From: Tubulanus polymorphus
Lineage: Eukaryota > Nemertea > Palaeonemertea > Tubulaniformes > Tubulanidae
Direction of reading: 5' to 3'
Assembly (NCBI RefSeq): GCF_964204645.1
Contig: NC_134032.1
Coordinates: 4,676,916-4,740,915 of the forward strand
DNA length: 64,000 nucleotides
Position numbers and translations under genes: made by a program. Under the pieces are notes generated by a model. The model did no database searches. It was given only the letters and a program-made list of their open reading frames with translations, and was not told the origin of the DNA. This document shows, piece by piece, positions 34,501 to 46,195 of this stretch (positions are counted from its first letter, which is position 1; every line of letters begins with the position of its first letter).

Positions 34501-34619
34501 TGAATATAAACCCTGACAAAGGTTCAAAATCGTTGAAGAAACGCAAGTATTCAGTGGACCCAAGGATAATTAGACTCGTGAACGACTTGAAGGAAATGGA
34601 TTCAGATTGGGGCATTTAG
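31517..34619 (+). CDS. SAM-domain protein of the CACTA-like transposon
   Basis: Four exons with consistent phases: 31517-32704 (donor GTAAGT), 33096-33147, 33721-33889 and 34493-34619, total 1536 bp, 511 residues plus TAG. Residues ~10-68 form a SAM-like fold (FEAWCISNSITENTKEILLH...DIVKELKLSIGQRLALMNG). A Ser/Gln-rich linker follows, then a conserved region with KELIRNITAQIVYQKIP, RKLTSKFPCLKE, NAWPYLMTYKYLMAHFD and SVHYVFNLAYDD. The basic C-terminus is KSLKKRKYSVDPRIIRLV. Such SAM-containing partners accompany this transposase family; role in transposition is unknown and probably accessory. Start at 31517 follows TTACAG closely, suggesting an upstream non-coding exon. No lesions seen. Confidence 0.75.
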
Positions 34620-35949
34620 AGTAACCACTTGTAAACCTTGCATAATTAATTAATAGTACATTTATATAAGCATATAAAATATGGCAGGAAACTGGTCTCA
34701 TCCATTAATTGATGCACTTGTATGGTCGGAATTCAAGTGAATTCATAATCTTTTGATTTTAAAGTTTAAAGATTTTTGTTTTAATATCAAATATTAACTT
34801 TTATTATATATGGTGTTAAGAGTTTCAAAAGTTTATGAAATGTTTTGTGTGGAATGTGATTTTCATTTCTTATATTAGATTTCGTCGCGTCTGACGCTTG
34901 ACACTCCACTAGAGCATGGTTCCCACAGTACAGGGAAAAACTTGGGAATTTTTAATTCTTGTAAGTGTGAGAACCATGCCAGAGGAGCTTTAAGTTAAGT
35001 CAGGTTAAAATTCTATGATGTGTATTAGATAATTTTGAACTTGTTCTTCTCTGTTAAAGAGTTTTATTTTCTCATAAAATCTCTTTTGATTGTATTATGT
35101 TTTGACATCATTGTTCAAAACATTCATCTGCTCAAATTTTTGACAATTTTCTTTGAAAATGTGGATATGAGTGCGTCAAAAGTTTTGACTTAAATTTAGT
35201 CACTCGTTTTTCATTAATTCATGTGAAGTAGATCTTAATTCGTATCATTTTCGATTGATTATAACTATGATTACATGTAAGGACATATAGATTAAGTTCA
35301 TGTACAAGTAATCTAAACTAAGTTGTGTCACATAGATGAAAGCTGGTCTAACTAAGTCGTTTTGGGCAGCAGTGAACTTGTTAACTGTTTTTCAATTTGT
35401 CTTTCCTTTGTGCAAGCTAAAATAATTTGAGAGAGTGGCAAAACAATTATTTTTTTAAAATCATGACATAAAGATTTTTAATATCTTTGAATGTAATGAG
35501 AACTTGTTAAATGAAAATCTTGTTGCAACGAAACCTCCCAGAACAATGAATTTAATAGTTCATATGCGGTTTGTGAATTTTCTCTTTGGTCAGGCAGGAT
35601 TGTCAGGATTTTCTAGTGTTCATTATACCAGTGTTTCTTAAAACATTGGGTAATCATACAAGGTTGTGACGTGGTTACACTGTACATGTGTTAAAAGTAA
35701 CCAATTTGGGACATTGATGTCTAACAAGAATCTGAAATACGGACATGTAAATATTTGAAGTTCTACCATGAAATGTTACTTGCTTGTTTATACATTGAGT
35801 ATGTATGACAGCTTTTTTGGTTTCGTAGAAGAATTAATTCAAATTTAAACTTTAGGAGTATTTTCTAAGAATAAATCATCTATGTTATATTGTTACATGT
35901 AAAATCTGTTGTTATTGTTTTTACATATTTGTCTTGTGAAATGAAATCA
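34620..35949. other. Non-coding 3' part of the CACTA-like element
   Basis: No gene seen. An imperfect hairpin (GCATGGTTCCCACA ... GTGTGAGAACCATGC) occupies ~34914-34979. Confidence 0.5.
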
Positions 35950-36125
35950 AATCTTGTAAATTTACTGAAAATTCCTGGCAGCAAAGTTGACTGGGAAAAG
36001 TTGTATTTCTACAATTGAATCTTGTAGTATTACAAGTTATTGTACTGGTTACAAGTGCATGTAATTTTACAACTTTTGCTAGTCAACTTTGCTGCCAGGA
36101 TTTTTTAGTAAATTTACAAGATTTT
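35950..36125. repeat. Large palindrome at right end of CACTA-like element
   Basis: ATCTTGTAAATTTACT...CCTGGCAGCAAAGTTGACT at 35950-35990 is repeated inverted at ~36078-36125, giving arms of ~45 bp with few mismatches just inside the terminus. Confidence 0.8.
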
Positions 36126-36600
36126 TTCTAACAGTGTACGTTTTACAAAGAAAAATGGCCGCTCTCCGGCGCGACGCCGCAAGAAGAGGAGATACATGTG
36201 TAGGCGGCCTACAAACTCCAGAATATTGAAACATTTATTCGGGCGACTGGCAAATAACACCGCACAGGTGAATATAGCGCCATCTAGTGGACGACTCCGT
36301 GACTAAACAGGCGAAATCAAATGTCGTAGATTTATTGATGTAGGCGTATGTATGTATATATGTATATGTATGCCAAATATAGCAAGAAATACATGAACTG
36401 CAGCCTACACAAACTATATTAGTTTGATTTCTTACAATGGGCGACACGTAATGAGAGAGGGTTTAGGTCCGATAAGGTACTGCAGTAACCATAGAATGAG
36501 CGGGCCGTAGAAACGGCAACAGTCACCATGCACCAAGTCACTTCATCTGAATGTTCACTAGTCACTTCAATCGCTAGACAAACTTCGTCAGTCGCTACTG

Positions 36601-36672
36601 GTCTATGGTCGAGAGATTAGCGTGCTCGTCTGGCGCGCGCTGGAGGTCGCAGGTTCGAGTCCATCTTAAGGC
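36601..36672 (+). repeat. tRNA-like SINE head
   Basis: Contains an A-box-like TAGCGTGCTCG and a B-box GGTTCGAGTCC about 40 bp apart, as in tRNA-derived SINE promoters. The acceptor stem does not pair, so it is not a tRNA gene. Confidence 0.45.
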
Positions 36673-36945
36673 GTATCTTAAGGTTATCGGCATTTTTGTC
36701 GTTTATTTAATTCTCGTGTTCCAACCTAGTCACTCTTGAAGGTCTAGGATTTTTAGGAGATTATCCCTCATGAAATAAAGAAGCGTCTTTAACCATTTCT
36801 GGTCGTTGATTTTACAACTTATGACGTTATTCAATGAAATTAATTTATTGCTAATTTCACCGATCGATTCCGGCGCCCAATTAGCGACAACGGGACGAAA
36901 ACAAAACAGGGAGTTGGAAACACAGGAATCAATTCTAATTCGATC

Positions 36946-36949
<4 letters not shown>

Positions 36950-37006
<57 letters not shown>
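36950..37006. repeat. (CAG)19 microsatellite
   Basis: Nineteen uninterrupted CAG units. An open frame runs through it as polyglutamine, but I found no coding support around it. Confidence 0.95.
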
Positions 37007-37010
<4 letters not shown>

Positions 37011-37975
37011 CTCCTCTTATCGTCGCTTTTGTTAGATCTTCGGCGCGACTACGCAATCTATTATCGGGAGCGTTAGATTGGCGGCAGCTCGTCCAGTTAT
37101 ATATAATTGCTGCGAGGTGACACTAGTGCAGATAATTGAAAAGAAAATTAGCAACTCGGGATGCAACACTGTTTGTTGTCTAACGCTCTGGAGCAGGTTC
37201 TTCACCTGTACCACTGAAATACTGTTTTAGAATCGTCGGTGATTTCTTAGTGAAACTCTCTGAAGTCGTCATCGGATGAGTCACGTCAATTGAAATCGTT
37301 TGTCTCATCGCTCTTAACTAACTGTAAGTCGTATTTTCTTTTCTCGATACACTCAAATCACCACTTCTTCCAATTCAATTTATTAAGTGTATGTTATACG
37401 CATTTGGATTAGTCGTCATATTACTGAAGTCATCCGATGGGTTTCCTCCGCTGCCTGCGCGTTGCAGTTTTGGCAAGGATGTTATTAATCAAAGAGATAT
37501 TGACACGAGAGATATTGTCAATGGCATTTGTAATTTCTGACTGGATATCCGCAGCAGAGGGAGCAGTTATATATCTTGCGACATCAGAACAAGGCTCACA
37601 AAAATCCAACTGGTAGGGCGTTGTCCGAGATGGAATTGTAAGCAACCGTGAGGGGGATATGGAAGGAACCAGTTTAGATTAGAGTAGATAGCTTACAATG
37701 AATAGAGTGCGCAGATGGTGGATTAATATACAACATTTCAACATTACAAAATAATCTCCCATTCCAACTAAATAACCAATTGTACTTGGTGCACCGTGGT
37801 GGTTGTAACAAGCAGATTTACCCGTGGATTCAGCTGAAACACGACCATTGGTGATTCTGAAGTTTTACATAGACCTAGGAGCTTCACCCCAAAAGCATCA
37901 ACAGCATGGTTGCCACTTGGGTTTCCCAGTTAAGAGGCTATCACACCCAACCCATAAACTAGATCATTAATACTA
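37007..37975. other. No gene recognised
   Basis: Nothing supported beyond short random open stretches. Confidence 0.4.
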
Positions 37976-38757
37976 TAATTTAATACGATACATGAATTGT
38001 CCAATTTGAAAATTGTTTATATCTGCCAATTTAAGAATTTTTGCAGACTTAAATAATGGTGAGGTATGGGCTCTAATATCGGTTTTAAAGATAATGCGGA
38101 ACGCTTTCTTCTGGAGAAGTTCAAGCTTTCTTAAGTTCGAAGGATAAGTATTACCCCATACAATATAACAATAGGGGAGATGGCAATAAATGAAAGAATA
38201 ATACAACTGCAGTAAAGTTGTTTTTGACAAAATTTCATAAAGTCTACCCATTATACCAATGAACCGTAATAGTTGACCGTAATAAATGCTTGATGCGTTT
38301 ACAAGGTCAGTTATATATAATAAGAAAAGGATCGGCACCAAAATAGATCCTCGAGGCACACCACAGAGTACAGGATAGGTAGTGGTAGTAGTCTCTTTAA
38401 AAAGAACAGTCGGAAAACGGTTTGAAAGATAATTTCTAAACCAGAGTAATGGCGTACCTCTGATGCCATAATGGCAAAGTTTAGACAATAGAATTTCATT
38501 ATTCACCCTATCAAATGCACGCGAAATGTCTAGAAATATTCCAATAGTAGATTTGCCATTGTCTAAATTATTGATAATTTTATCTATGAGTAATAGCCAT
38601 GTTGGCTAATCTGGAGATGTTTCACATTTTTTAAACTACAGACCTACACAATATCAATACTCCCATGTATTTCCAAGATCTTAGAAAAAGTAGTTTACAA
38701 AAGAGTTATAAGTTTTTTCGACAAGTATAAAATGTATAACGTATTCATCGTTACGAC
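37976..38757 (-). pseudogene. LINE reverse transcriptase fragment with 5' inversion
   Basis: Minus strand ~38612-37976: IFLDISRAFDRV (RT motif A), GVPRGSILVPILFLLYITDL (motif B region), then a jump over the YADD region to ...HLPYCYIVWG and KLELLQKKAFRII, so an internal deletion of over 100 residues. Plus strand 38643-38757 carries ISILPCISKILEKVVYKRVI, the part that should precede motif A, in the opposite orientation. This head-to-head arrangement is the typical result of twin priming during LINE insertion. Confidence 0.75.
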
Positions 38758-38785
38758 GATGCCTGATAAGGCTTTACGTGTCTAG

Positions 38786-38947
38786 AGCGATCGAAACGAC
38801 GGGGCATTTTATGGCGGATTTGTTGAGGTTTTGGGGCCGCTTTTGCAGCTACTGGAGTACACGAACAGTGCTATCAATTTCGTTCTGTACATGCTGTGCG
38901 GTTCGAGACTTAGACGGGAATTCGCGAAAATGTTCGAACAGAAATGA
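38786..38947 (+). CDS. Class A GPCR C-terminal exon (TM7 and helix 8)
   Basis: 54 codons ending in TGA at 38945. Encodes VEVLGPLLQLLEYTNSAINF followed by VLYMLCGSRLRREFAKMF: the end of TM6/extracellular loop 3, TM7 with NSAINFVLY (an NPxxY variant) and the amphipathic helix 8. It resembles peptide-receptor-like rhodopsin-family receptors. A possible acceptor (GTGTCTAG) directly precedes it. No other receptor exon was found in the window, so it is either the last exon of a gene with long introns or an isolated fragment. Confidence 0.6.
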   Translation, partial: SDRNDGAFYGGFVEVLGPLLQLLEYTNSAINFVLYMLCGSRLRREFAKMFEQK

Positions 38948-40343
38948 CCACTATTTTTTAAAGTCCCGAATCAGAAATTTAACGATGAAAATAAATGGTC
39001 ACAGCCAGACGTGATTTTATCCTTCTAGATTTTGACACATGAAACGACAATATTAGACAGAAATGGACTTTTTGTCCTATCTTTCTTCAAAAATTAAATT
39101 TCCGGATAGAAATTCCATATTTCGAGACACATGTATAGACTTAAACATTCCACGTTTTCTAGGACACAGTTGAACTAATTTCGAATCAAATACGTACTAG
39201 GATAAAATGAATGAATCAGATAGAGATGATTCAATGAAAAGTTCTCAATCAAAAGCTAAATAATCTTTTTGTTAAGCGATTTTCAGCATTTTTTTCTAGC
39301 TATATTAAGTAAACACAGAATAGATATTATACATTGTACGTCAATGAAAGGTATTATCCGTATCATGTCGTTTTCACGACTTGTAGTTTCCTTCTCTATG
39401 TAAGATCTGTTTCCATTTATATGAACAGCGGCCCAATATATTTCACCGACCTCCACTGGCGGAGAGACAACACACGAAGTCGCACTACCGAATGAAGGAG
39501 ACATAAATAACGAGAGAGATTATAAACCCAGGGCAATATACACAATTTGTAACGCGAAAGGGATACACTGAATTATCAGGAATTCCTCAGCAAATTATAA
39601 TAAGATAATGAATTAATAATAAAATTTTGAAATAAAAACCAAATACCAAATAATAATAATCTATGTTATAACTTCAAAAAAGATGAAAATAATACGATAG
39701 TAAGTCAAATCCATTCAATGTCGACCGCAAAATGTTGCTGCAAAAATGCTTCTCCAATATAAATATCTTCTCTACTCTGAGTGTTACTTAAACATAATTT
39801 TGATTTCATAGTGTTAGTAAGGCCAAGGAAAAATTCAGTTTTTTGAAAAACTTAATATTCGGGGAATCGCTATGAACCCATTCATCGACCGAGACAAACT
39901 TCGGTTATCGAGGTTAGTCGACTTTTTGCAAACTTCAGAACGAATATTGTCAGTTGAATTTGAGCACGTTCGCCGTAGGTCGGGCCGTATTTTTACGTGG
40001 TTGCAATCATGAGATCCTAGGACCAAACAAGTACCGATTAAGTACCAATGAGATTCTTATTTGATCCAAATAATCAGTTCGTTGGAACAAATATATAATA
40101 GCAGTCATTAAGATAACATCTTAAAAAACGAAACCATTTTTCAATTTCTAATATCATTTAATTGTCATGATATGTCCCAGATTCACTACTTTTGCTTATA
40201 ACAATGTAGAAACACAACACGCAAGAATAATCCTAAAACCAGAATGAAATATACATAACGTCTATTTATTCATTTACCAACATTTCATTTGATTCCTTCA
40301 GATTAAGTTGTTGACTGGCGATATAATGAATTATCACATAGGC
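38948..40343. other. No gene recognised
   Basis: AT-rich, no supported exon or repeat family. Confidence 0.4.
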
Positions 40344-40359
40344 CTACTGGTACCCGTTT

Positions 40360-40555
40360 ATGATAACATGTGTCCGATGCCTTGTCCGACAGTTGGTAAC
40401 CCCGCGGGAAAGCCCATTACTACTTATAGTGAAAATGAGAGAGAGAGGCAGTGACGATAAGTCTCTTGGCCGACGACTCCACGGCAATGTACGGGTTTCG
40501 AACCAACGACCTGGCTTCCCTGAGCCGAACGCTCTTACCACACCGCTGCACAAAT
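40360..40555 (-). repeat. tRNA-derived SINE
   Basis: Minus strand begins TGCAGCGGTGTGGTAAGAGC (A-box region), has the B-box TGGTTCGAAACCC, then a core-like GTCGTCGGCCAAGAGACTTA. Typical SINE head plus conserved core. Confidence 0.65.
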
Positions 40556-40593
40556 AATCCAATAATAGATAGATATAGAAATTAAACGAGTAA

Positions 40594-41491
40594 AACGCAG
40601 TCTCAAAAGTTTTGTGACTTTCTCAAAATGTATCAAAAATTTAAGTAATTTTTATTTCATAAGTCTTCAAATATTCATAAATGAACAGTTAAAAATTGTT
40701 GAAACATGTCGACTCAGCCGTAAAATCAACCCATTCACAGTCCCGAATGTGGGATAATGTCGGGCTTTAGAGAACATAATGATCCCGAGGTCTTCACATT
40801 TACAGATAAGATTATGTAAGCGTGTCGCGCGTTACACCGGATAGGCACACAATAGAAATATGAGCCGCACGTTCATTTGATTATCACCAATTAAGAGGAC
40901 CGCTATTGTGAAAATTGACTGCGGGAGGAATATTCCTCCCAAAGTCAATCGATGGAAACTTGACCAAGGGGTCTGATATTCAAACAATTGACTTTGGGAG
41001 GAATATTCCTCCCAAGGTCAAACGAAGAGAATTTGACCTTCAGTTCTGATATTCAAAGTATCGACTTCGGGAGGAATATTCCTCCGACTGTCAAACGAAG
41101 GAAAATGGACCTAGGTCTGATATTCGAAATATTGACTTTGGGATGAATATTCGTCCAAACCTCTAACGCTAAAAACCTGAGCTTTTAGAATGATAGGTCT
41201 ACATAAATGATATTGATGTAATTGTTTTTAATAAATAGTATACTAAAGCGACGAAACCAGACGTATTTAGGCAATTTGATTGTTAATATACACTGTATTT
41301 GAGGGTCTGCGACAAATAATTGTAGAAAGTTAAATAGCTGTAGTACAGCTTCTTATAATGAGCCTAATATAGTCTTCACATCGCAATCAGTTGTTAGAAT
41401 GCATCTTCCTTTTTCTGGTTTTGATCTGAGACGACTAGTTAAATTTTTTTCTTGATTGATTCACGCTGGGAGGTCTACATCAAATTATATT
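40594..41491. repeat. Left arm of a ~0.9 kb inverted repeat
   Basis: Nearly identical, inverted, to 47228-48107, from AACGCAGTCTCAAA outside to ATCAAATTATA inside. Contains the palindromic array. Confidence 0.9.
40917..41160. repeat. Four tandem palindromic units (left copy)
   Basis: Each ~72 bp unit has a palindrome based on GGGAGGAATATTCCTCCC, extended by GACTTT/AAAGTC. The fourth unit is decayed (GGGATGAATATTCGTCC). Mirrored at ~47540-47780. Confidence 0.9.
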
Positions 41492-42172
41492 GTTGATCAA
41501 ATCAATTATGTTTCAACTGCGAATTCACATTTGATATTGATATTAATAATCAATATTACTCATCATTATATAGCGCACTGCTGCAAATTGTAACCAGTGT
41601 GCTTTTCACGGGTATAAAATTAACACAAGTTGAAGAAATCGAATTTGAAATACGAGGATAATAAAGAATAAGTTGAAGGTAGGGCGGAGAGATCTGACGA
41701 AAAGAAACAACAAACGATATGGGCGCCAAATTGACCCATGCCTAATTGCCCGACCAAATAGTCCGACCTGACCTGAGTCAAATTAAGCCGAGTCAAATTA
41801 GAGCTGGTTAATTTAAACTGGTTCTGGAAGTCAGTCACTTCGCTTTGCTTAAGTATGGACTCGTTTTAGAGTCTCTTCAAGCATTGTTTAGTATCGAATG
41901 AATGGTTTTGCATTTGAATGTGAAATAAATTTGAACATGAAAATCAGCGCGCTCTTTGGTAAGCCATGAAAACAATTAAAGTCGGACGCTGATTCGAGCA
42001 AATTTTTTTGCAAATTAGCCATTGTCCTAGTTTTAACTTCTGATTTGTACCCTGTATAGGCCGGTTTATATTGCTGTTTGTACTCTTTCATACAAATTCG
42101 ACAGATATCAAATGGCATCTTTGATTACAGACACTGTTGACCGGTACACACCAATATGTCCATCCATCCGAC

Positions 42173-42212
42173 ATACGAGCAATTATCTCATTAATGAGAT
42201 AATTGCTCGTAG
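42173..42212. mobile_element. Micro-hairpin with 7 bp flanking repeat (3)
   Basis: A perfect 19 bp + 19 bp palindrome TACGAGCAATTATCTCATT and its complement, no loop, at 42174-42211. Flanked by ATCCGAC at 42166-42172 and 42213-42219. Same outer 15-16 bp as the hairpin at 24087. Confidence 0.85.
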
Positions 42213-43008
42213 ATCCGACAGCTACGTTTTACAACTAGAAGTGCATAAAATCAGATTCCTAATGATATTACATGTATTACTATTAAGAATAAGCTATTAA
42301 TATATGAATAAATTCAAAAAGAATTTAAAAAATATCTTGCTTTGAATGGCTTTTAATTAAATATTGGAAAGGGCGATTTTGAAGGGGGAATTTTTTCTGC
42401 GGTGTCACTGCTAATCGAGTAATCAAGAAGCACAAACTCCCTAAGGTGATAAAGTGTTTTAAGCAGATCTTTTCCGATTGTGATCCCAATATATGAATTG
42501 CACATGGAACTATTATGTATAAACACCTCTCACAATTTACGTAACGACTGAGTGGCGTCCTTTTGCACAAGCTATATTACACCATGATGAAAAGCCTTTT
42601 ATAGTTTAGAGTTGGATTTCTCGATGTATAAATGCAAGGAGGGTCAGAAGCTTTATGCTCAATAACATTAGGTTCCTATAAATGTTTGCTATGGATTTCA
42701 AAATAAAAGAATTTCTACGTTTAAATGAGATATCTGTTTCATTACTCGTGATATATCGAGGAATCTCTGCAATAAAATTTGACGATTTCAAAATTATTAC
42801 AAAATGAGCAAACTTTGTGATATCTGCTAACAGTATAAATTCAAGCGTACATGCGGATTTGCGTGATATGTAATAAATATCGTAGCGAATAATCAAAGTG
42901 AGAAAAGTATCTACCGTAGCTAGAGATGATAATGAGTCCCATATCCAGAATGTCTGAACCAAAATATCTCCCTAAAAAACCTTCAACCATTCAAAAAAAC
43001 ATAGGAAT

Positions 43009-43772
43009 ATGGTTGTAGGTAAAAATCTCCCTGGTAAAAATCCCCTAGGTAAATATCCCCTGTGTAAAAACCCAAAATATTCTAGGTAGGTAAAACTCCC
43101 CATTCGGTGATTTTCAAAGACATTTCAAAGCAAAATGTTTCTCCAATTTTATTAATTTGCTATGAGACTGAAATATGTTAGAACTGTGCATTGAAATCTT
43201 TCGTTGCGATAAATCCTTAAGTAAAACTCTTAGCATAAAATAAATTGTTAGAATTGATAAGAATAATACATTTTTATTTGTAATATCTAAAGATTCGAAC
43301 AGGAGTATTTTTGAACTGCGGACTCTTGTTAACTGTGGTATATTTCAGCTGTTCGATGCCAAAAATTATTAGAAATAATGTTGTTTTGATTTGAAATATT
43401 TTAGATTCAAGCTAGTGTAATATATTTGCAATGTGCGATGAACCCTTTCATTAAGCTGTGCGATCACTTTATTTACCAATTTAGTAGTAATGAACAATGT
43501 TAATTTTGTAGTATGTTTTAATTCAAATTGTATATACTATAGTTTGTATACTCATGATATCATTATGGTGTTTCACAGTAAAATATGAATACATTGGATA
43601 TATGTATCAATAATATGAATTAATTGACCTTAAGATTGTATCTACAATCCATTCAAAAGGAGGGGGATTTCTACCTACACTAAAGAATCGGGGATTTTTA
43701 CCGAGAGGATTTTAACCTAGGGGATTGTTACCTAGGGTATTTTTTACCCAGATGATTTTTGCCGCTAACCAT
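43009..43772. mobile_element. Foldback element with repeated GGTAAAAATCCCC
   Basis: Ends ATGGTTGTAGGTAAAAATC and, inverted, ATGGTTAGCGGCAAAAATC. Each end has four to five tandem copies of a ~16 bp GGTAAAAATCCCCTA word in opposite orientation. No coding sequence. Confidence 0.7.
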
Positions 43773-45362
43773 AGATGTAGTTTGTAATTTTGAATAATGG
43801 TCTCGGCAATGCACTAATTATGAACAACTTACTTTGTTTTGTTGAATTAACTACTTTTAATCAATTCACTATAGAACTATGGTGGATCCTAACAATGAGT
43901 CTGGCCTGCTATTCTAAACTCTTTCCGAAAATTATATTGCTAAGATATTCCTAGTCTTCATCATTTAGTATGAACTCTAGATGTTGGGCCTGGATATATT
44001 TCGGATTTATTAAATGGTATCATGGGCGTGGAATGTTTGGGCGGAGGTATTATGCTCCAGTTTCACGCGTAAAACAAAAAAAAAATATCCATACATAGGT
44101 CATTGCATTATAGAAATTAAACTGTTGACAAGTTGTAATAAATCTCTATAGATGAAACAATTTTAAAGAAAATGCATAATGTTTGTAGTTTCTATTCAAC
44201 TACTATTGACTGTGCGCCTCCAGCTCAATCAACTCGTCATCTCCATGATTTCTATCACACATCATCAGCTGCCATTGAAATATTTGATTAGGCAGTCCTA
44301 TCAAAAGTAGCGTAAATTGATACATGCGAATAATTGATGTTTCCAAAGGGTTTTTGTTACTGGCTCGTTTACATGGGAATGGTCGAAATTCCCCGTTCAG
44401 ATTCCCCCGAGAAATCCCATTGAAGAGGTTATGATTTGCTGCTGTTGGCCTGTTTTTTCGTTTGTATTGCAAAATTTAGTCCAAACTAACTGGAATCGTT
44501 TTAAATTGATTTCTGTGAAAATTTTCAATTTTTCCCCACATGTCAACAAGTGCCTTTCAAATCAGGATAGATTCCGATTTCGAAATAATGATTGTAGCAA
44601 TTTTTTTAGTATTATTTATCTATGGTTTGATACATCAAGATTTCAGTAAAAAGGACAACTTTATCGTTTATGTTAGCGAAGCTTGGTATACAAGCAGGCT
44701 GACAATAACAAGCCACTGAATTTTATGGGGTTAGTCTTTGTATAGCTCTTTATCTATAGACAGTCAGTGATTAAGCCCTAAGTAAATATTGCTTAATTTA
44801 AGAGAATTCATTATGACAATGTACAAGCGATGACAGGCCTATGAGGCACCCGTAAATCAAAAATATATTTCGCTGTGCGATGCGAAAATTATTGAAAATA
44901 ATAAAACTTTTAATTTGAAATCGCTTAAATCAAAGCTAGTGTAATATATTTGAACGTCCTAGCGATATATTTGTCCTGTGCGATAACTTTTAGTATTAAT
45001 TTAGTATTAATGAAGTATATCAATCTTTGGGTGAACGGAAAAAATGGCCTAAAGAAAAATTGGGAAAAATTGCCGCTAAATAAATATTAGAATTTGCTCC
45101 TTTTGTAATAACTTTGAATTGTCAAATTCAACTGGACATTGGTGTATGCTGAATATCACGAACAACGAAACATTTATCCTTAAAAACGTTGATTTTCTTT
45201 TTCATCTTTCTTTATTTCAATAATAATCAATCGATTTTTAAGTCGAATTAATAACCAGGATAGCGACTTAATGTGTATGTGCTTATAAGTCAACTAGTTT
45301 CCGAACCCATGGTATGTCAATCAAGACAGATCTTCGTCTAGAAAAAGTAGGATGCATTCTAT

Positions 45363-45401
45363 CATGGACTCTAAAACGATTGATTCGTTTTAGAGTCCAT
45401 G
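45363..45401. mobile_element. Micro-hairpin with 7 bp flanking repeat (4)
   Basis: Arms CATGGACTCTAAAACGA (17 bp, perfect) around a 5 nt loop, 39 bp in all. Flanked by ATTCTAT at 45356-45362 and 45402-45408. Confidence 0.85.
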
Positions 45402-46195
45402 ATTCTATCCACTAATTTCAATGTAAGGACTATATAAGGCTACATGAATCAATACGAAAGCATGTATACCGCAGGTCACTTAATCTTAAGCTTGATTGTG
45501 AGAGTTGTTTAAACACAATGGTCACATGAGTAATTATTGGTTGTGCGACAATGGGAGAAATCTGCCTTAGACATCTCATCCCGATATCCGAAGTCCTGGG
45601 CTTAGTAACTTATGTTTAGAATAAATTTTATCCGATATTTTTATAACAATGTTTTTCTCTCTCTCTTTCTCTCCGTAAATTCCGAACGTTTTCTGGGTGC
45701 TAACGTTCAGTGGCCAGTAGGCTGGATTGTATTTTCTCTTATTTCCTAAATCACAATGCATATAAACTAAAACTGAACTGAATTGAAACTGAGTTCGGTT
45801 AGCAGTATAAACCTCCTAACTTTCGGAATTATATATAAAAGAGTGAAGAGTGAAACATCAACCCTTATACCGAATACACTTGTATAAATGAGAAAATGCA
45901 CACTAGGACAATGGCTAATTTGCGACCTTAAAATGAAAGAAAGACTCGAATTTCTTTTATCACACGTGACACGCGAATCTCCTTAATTACTCTAATAATG
46001 AGAGAAAACTTCAGACGAATTAAATGTATCAGCTTTATAATTGAATGATGATTATGTAAGCGTAACTTCAATGATTTGTATCGATCGGTAAATGAAATTT
46101 CCATTTAAAGAATGCATTTATCAAATTACGTCCATTGAAAATGAAATTAGCTAAACTCGAGCCATATTACTATTTAGATTTATCGCAGTTGTCTT

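Larger units (their letters stand above)
27278..36136 (+). mobile_element. CACTA/EnSpm-like DNA transposon, two-gene, apparently intact
   Basis: Starts CACTGTTAAAAATA and ends ...TTTTTTCTAACAGTG, i.e. CACTG...CAGTG inverted ends with ~12 bp similarity. Flanked by TA on both sides (27276-27277, 36137-36138). Inside are a zinc-finger transposase gene (28296-30944) and a spliced SAM-domain gene (31517-34619), both open. Terminal regions are rich in CTTGTAA/TTTACAA words, as expected for subterminal transposase sites. It carries a nested MITE (30971-31310) between the genes and a repeat fragment (27950-28240) upstream. 8.86 kb in all. Confidence 0.78.
41492..46195. other. Interior of the inverted-repeat region without clear genes
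   Basis: Apart from the hairpins and foldback listed separately, no gene seen. 44860-45020 resembles 43330-43500 (GTGTAATATATTTG, CTGTGCGAT), a decayed repeat pair. Confidence 0.45.

Noticed and set aside
34914-34979. Micro-hairpin near the SAM gene
   Set aside because: Longer, imperfect arms and no clean flanking duplication.
36601-36672. tRNA gene
   Set aside because: A and B boxes present but no cloverleaf or pairing acceptor ends; better explained as SINE head.
36806-37120. Open frame with ~20 glutamines
   Set aside because: Created by the (CAG)19 microsatellite; no conserved flanks, splice context or family match.
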